Positions 59,798 through 64,000 of a stretch of 64,000 nucleotides of DNA are shown one piece after another (the first letter of the stretch is position 1; every line of letters begins with the position of its first letter). The notes under the pieces are model-generated. The model was not told where the DNA came from. It did no database searches and worked only from the letters and a program-made list of their open reading frames with translations. The stretch covers positions 1,567,001-1,631,000 of the forward strand of contig JANTQA010000008.1 in assembly GCA_027625915.1 (NCBI GenBank). Direction: 5' to 3'. The translations under genes and the position numbers were made by a program. This DNA is from Anaeramoeba flamelloides (lineage: Eukaryota > Metamonada > Anaeramoebidae).

Positions 59798-60306
59798 GTT
59801 CAAAATGGAGAAAATTCGCAAATTTTGATGAATTAAAGTTGAAAGATTCTTTGTTATTTCCAAATAGTGACACTTTTTGGTTAATAGGTACGATAATGTA
59901 TTTGGTGTTGTATCAAATCCACTAAAATCCTCATTTACAAAAATCGAAAAGATCATTTTTTCTCAACTGACACAATATTTTTTTTTTTTAATAAAAAAAA
60001 CTGACTAATTTTTGCAATTAATTTTCAAAAGATCCTCGAATGCAAAGAACCACCAAATCTTTCCCACAACACACCACTCCAATTTCCCTCATTACCACCA
60101 ATTGGGATTTGATAAAAACGATCCAAACAAAAAAATTTTGGCAAAGAAATACACAAAAAACAAGAAGTGCGTTTAACATGGATCATGTTGTTCAAAAAAC
60201 AATTCGAGGATACACTCTTTTCTGAGTCATGGTGGGGAGATTTATTCAAGAAAAAACATAAAGAACCAAACAAAAAACAAGAGAAAAACTCAACCCCTTT
60301 GTTGTG
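59792..60306. other. Exon-like stretch of unknown gene
   Basis: G+C and codon texture rise above the background, but no single frame holds. A 54-codon frame on the minus strand (59956-59792) reads FVNEDFSGFDTTPNTLSYLL and KKCHYLEITKNL. Plus-strand frames read SSNAKNHQIFPTTHHSNF and FEDTLFSESWWGDLFKKKH. I do not recognise any product. It could be short exons or a decayed gene. Confidence 0.25.
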
Positions 60307-61248
60307 AATTAATCTGGTTTACGAATTACTAGAACAATTCAAGGAACCCAACATTCAAAAATCATAGAGAATGTGATCTTCGAAAGTTAGAGTTAGAGTT
60401 GTTATTGAGAATGTTTGAATTGAGGATCGTTTTTTATAATGTTAAAAAATCGTGATTATTTTTCTTTTTCATTTTTACCATCCTTAACAAGGTGTTAGAG
60501 TTTACGTATCTCAAAATTTCTTTTTCATTTTTCATAAAAAAAATGACATAAAATGATTTTTTGATCCAAATAGGAGAATATTTCCAAGATCATGACTTTT
60601 TGTTTGAAATGAGATTGGGTCAAAAGGTGTTGAGGTAAATTGATAAATTGCAGACGTAGTTCTTAAATAATATATCCCTAAATTATTTTTTTTTTTTCAC
60701 TTTATGAAAAAGAATAAGTTCAAAAGTTTTGGTCGTAATTTAAATTCTTTCCAATATCAGATCAAATGTCGATTTTGAAATTTTATAATTGAGTTGGTGA
60801 ATTTAAGAATTTCTTTATCTTTTAATATTTTTAGAAATTTTTTTTAGAAAAAACTGAAGGAAAATTTAATTCTTTTGAATGTATATTAATACACAAAATT
60901 TTTAAAGCATAACCTTTTTTGCAAACTTTTGTCCAACTTTTATTGAGTTAATCTGAGAAAAATTTATTTCAAATTAATGAGAACGTGACATGAAATCTTC
61001 TTATTGGAACAAAAATGGAATAAAAAAAACTTTTTTTCCTATTCTCATTTTTAACAAATCAAAAGCAAAATCAAATACTCATGTAACATCTGAGGAATTC
61101 AGTTTTATACTGTTTACTATAGACTATAAGACAAAGAATAAACTCAAAAGAAAAGTAATTTCCCTCCAATAATTGCAAATCGAAAATACTTTTTTTTTTT
61201 AAAGTATCATTTTTCTACTTAAGAACAAACAAAACAAAAAAGTGTTCT
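60307..61248. other. 5' flank of the adhesin-like gene
   Basis: AT-rich, without ORFs that look real. The promoter of the secreted protein gene is presumably here. The sequence directly before the ATG is A-rich (AACAAAACAAAAAAGTGTTCT). Confidence 0.4.
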
Positions 61249-64000
61249 ATGAGAATTCTTTGGATCACACTATTTTTTCTGATTGTTTTTTGTTTTGTTG
61301 AGGTTACTATTGGTAAACAAATTGGTTTTTTATAATAAAAAAAATATTCTGGCCATTACTTATTTTGGAAAAAAAAAAATAAAAAATAATTTATTTCTTA
61401 CTAATAAAAGCTAAAAAGGAATGTTCGATACCCAGCCAAATAGGAGAAGAAATCCAAGTTGATTCTGTGAGTAACGAGAGTATGGAATCACCAGAGATTG
61501 TAACTCTGGATGCCAATCATTATTTGGTTGCTTGGCAGTTGAATAAAGAGGATTCAAGCTACCAACTTAATCTCCAATTATACGACGCTTCGCACTACAC
61601 CATAGGCGACAATATGGTGATCCGCTGTCCGAATCCAAGCAGAGAAATTGGATATTCAATAGCGAGTCTGGTGAGTGAAGAAAGAATCATTGTTGCTTAT
61701 GAGGATACTGATTCTTCAGGTACGACTGTGGCTGTTAATTTGTATGACTACGAGTTGACCCCTCTCCTGACTGGGCTTAAGATTAGTGGTGACTTCAGTA
61801 ACGATCAATTTAGCCCATATGTGAGTGTGCTTGAGTCTGAATCAAAATTTTTTGTTACCTACGAAATGGCGAATGGATCGACTGTGACGGGCATCTACGG
61901 AACCGTCTTAGATCGTAATGGAAACGTTCTTAAGGAGGAGTTTCAAATTAATGAGGATGATGTTATTGGCAAGGCAAAGGTGAATGCCAAAAGTGTCGAC
62001 TTGGGCAATTTGCAAACCATCGTTATCATTTGGGAGAGCGAAAAATCTGAAAATGACAACTTTGATATCTTTTTCCGTCTTTTAAATTACCAAGACGGGT
62101 ATAGCTTTCAAGCGGAAGTAAACATTAATCAAGAAGACGCAAATTATGACAATCATATTTTTTCATCGCTTGTTGCGGTTTCTCCGATCGACGCTGGAGA
62201 AACGGGCTATAAAAAGAACAAATTCTATATCACTTGGCAGTGCAGCTCCAGCTCACTGGGGTCAGACGTATGTGGAAGCCTGTATTATGGCGATGGCTCT
62301 CTGGCTTCATATCAGACCCTGAACCAATACACCGACGATGATCAATCCAAGCCATGCTCCGTGTATCTGAAGAAAAATGCAATTCTGCTGACTGTGTGGA
62401 ACACTCACAAAGAAATGGGCAACAATGAAACTGGTCTTTATGGGCAAGCCCTAGATACGAATATCAACAGAATCGGATCTGAATTTTTGCTTTGGCCGGA
62501 CAACAAGCAGGGTAACTTCCTTTCGTGTCATATGGGCAATTTCCATGAATCAAACGAGATTGTTGTTGCCTATGCCTATGGATCAACACTCAACCAAGTT
62601 TTCAAAAATGTCTTCCAATTGCCTGCACCGATTTCTAAGCGTTCGTATGACAACAATCGCAATAACAACAACGAAAAGAAAAATATTTATTTCCACACCA
62701 AGGAAGACTTTGAAATCCAAATTAATGCAAACAACTATGACAACTACAATGGCAACAAGAAATTTCAAGACGCCAATTTGGTCTTTCAAGCGCACATGTC
62801 CAACGGCGACCCATTACCAAATTGGATCCATTTCTATGCCAGCGAGTTAATCCTTAATGGCACAACACCAAGTGTCGCCTCGGCGAATGCGCTCGCGATC
62901 GCTCTTGAAAATGAGTGCAATTTGCAATTATTCGAAGACTTTAATATAATTATTCATGATCCAACAAGCGAGGGGTGCGATGGCCTTCCCAAGATCAACC
63001 AACCGTTGGGCGATTATGGATTTGCGACAAATGAAGATTTTGTGATCCAAATCAAGAAGGCCGCATTCCTAAACTACGATGACACCCTCGACAGGCTGAC
63101 ATATACTACCACGCAATCCAACGGCGATGACTTGCCCAGCTTTGTACATTTCGACCATTTGAACCTCAATTACTGGGGCACCACGCCGAATGATTCTGAA
63201 TTCAAGCTTGGGGTTGTGCTCGAAGTATCCAACCAGTGTGGGAAATCCGTCACACATTCCTTTACTTTGAGTGTCAATTTCCCAGCTAGTTGCGCGGCTG
63301 CGCAAAACGGGGGTAAGCCCATTTTGGTTGAACCAATTGAAGATCAAACCTTTGTAACTGGTGAGTATATGGAATACTATATCCCAAGGCACATTTCTCA
63401 AAATTACAATGAAAGTAGCAGTAAATCGCCCTTATTGATCAGCGTAACCAACACGCAATCATTGCCTCAATGGATCCAATATGATCCCATCCAGCTCAAG
63501 CTCTCTGGGGACACCCCCGATGAGCAGACGATGATCACGATCGATGTGCAAATTGGGAACGAATGTAACAATTACATTACCGATCAATTCAAGATAATTG
63601 TCGGCAGAAACACCTCTTGCTATAGCTACCAGAGAGACGGGGGCCAATACCGAATCAACGCGCAAATTCCCAATGACCAAGCCATGGGCCGTATTTGTGC
63701 ATTGCCAGAAGAGCAGTTTATCGTGGCGTGGAGCGACAATGTTTCGGATGGCGACGGGTCTGGGATATTTGCGAGCATCTTTGATAGCAATCGTGATCGT
63801 ATTGTCTCAGATTTCCTTATCAACACAGGTACTAGCGGGGCACAACGACGCCCATCGATCGCATATCTTGAGTCCGTGGATCGAATGTTCATTTCCTACG
63901 AAAGCGGATTTTATGGAATTGGAGATTCCGTTGTGGGGAAGATATTAGATAAAACTGGTGAGATGATCGTTGATGAATTTGTGATACAAAATGACGGAAT
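61249..64000 (+). CDS. Large secreted adhesin-like protein, partial at window edge
   Basis: Two exons seen: 61249-61312 and 61411 to the edge, at least 885 aa with no stop. Exon 1 is a signal peptide (MRILWITLFFLIVFCFVEVT). The 98 bp intron has GTAAAC and ATAAAAG borders and phase 1. Residues ~28-408 and ~780 onward are repeats of the type HYLVAWQ / FVTYE / GTVLDRNGN / EEFQIN, like those of bacterial surface proteins (VAWxxxxxDGxxIxxxxFDxxGxxxxxEFxxN). Between them are about three Ig/cadherin-like (CADG or He_PIG type) domains, ~418-538, ~548-648 and ~656-753, each with a paired-Cys 'NECN/NQCGK' turn and an 'IPxWIxxD' style strand. G+C rises to roughly 45%. Likely cell-surface or matrix adhesion; no catalytic motif seen. 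Possible bacterial origin is inference. Confidence 0.8.
61411..64000 (+). CDS. Exon 2 of the secreted adhesin-like gene (open to the right edge)
   Basis: An uninterrupted 863-codon frame from AKKECSIPSQIGEE to the last base. It has no stop inside the window and so is missed when a complete ORF is required. Shorter frames on both strands at 62545-63948 are its shadows. Confidence 0.85.

Noticed and set aside
62545-63948. Frames on both strands within the adhesin-like exon (e.g. 62583-62795, 63069-63401, 63598-63948)
   Set aside because: All overlap the 863-codon open frame and show no independent coding signal.
61411-64000. GC-rich region as bacterial contamination in the assembly
   Set aside because: The frame is preceded by a host-like AT-rich intron and signal-peptide exon joined in phase, so it is a spliced eukaryotic gene.
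1-64000. CRISPR arrays, rRNA genes and canonical tRNA genes
   Set aside because: No regularly spaced repeats, rRNA-like sequence or complete cloverleaf was found; the only tRNA-like feature is the SINE head at 31.54 kb, whose acceptor and T stems have mismatches.

Overview
This 64 kb window comes from a very AT-rich nuclear genome of a free-living-type protist. Proteins carry long Asn, Asp and Gln runs, genes have GT-AG introns, and all genes read with the standard code. Asn-rich proteins, an NT-C2/DIL protein and a huge secreted adhesin-like gene suggest an amoeboid protist, such as Anaeramoeba (Metamonada) or an amoebozoan. I lean to Anaeramoeba because introns of 1.4-5.5 kb do not fit Dictyostelium, but this is inference.

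Six protein-coding genes are supported. (1) CNOT1, scaffold of the CCR4-NOT deadenylase, lies at 1958-13554 on the minus strand. It has four exons; its true N-terminus is about 3.9 kb upstream of the start of the 7.7 kb main exon. (2) An NT-C2 plus DIL (myosin V tail-like) protein lies at 19697-22639 (+). (3) AP2M1, the mu subunit of the clathrin adaptor AP-2, lies at 27126-34371 (+) with four exons that rejoin in phase to 434 aa. (4) A seven-helix THH1/TOM1/TOM3-like membrane protein lies at 37821-43602 (-) with three exons and a 4.7 kb intron. (5) A membrane-anchored HSL-family alpha/beta hydrolase lies at 50109-51140 (-). (6) A large secreted protein with property-repeat and Ig/cadherin-like domains starts at 61249 (+) and runs off the right edge; it is far richer in GC than its surroundings.

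Nearly everything else is a graveyard of short mobile elements. There are at least ten families of non-autonomous elements with terminal inverted repeats (MITE or foldback type), several nested in one another and several inside the long introns. There are also two 5'-truncated LINE 3' ends and a group of SINE-like retroposons. Three SINE-like copies have clear target-site duplications. They share a tail made of TCTCTCTTTAACAG followed by a hairpin whose stem changes by compensatory substitutions, and one longer member also has a tRNA-like head.

The genes are unrelated housekeeping functions (mRNA decay, endocytosis, lipid or ester hydrolysis, membrane receptors, cell surface) and form no operon or pathway. 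The strongest messages are the split genes that single-ORF calling hides, the long introns loaded with transposons, the covarying SINE tail hairpin, and the GC-rich adhesin gene with an AT-rich signal-peptide exon.
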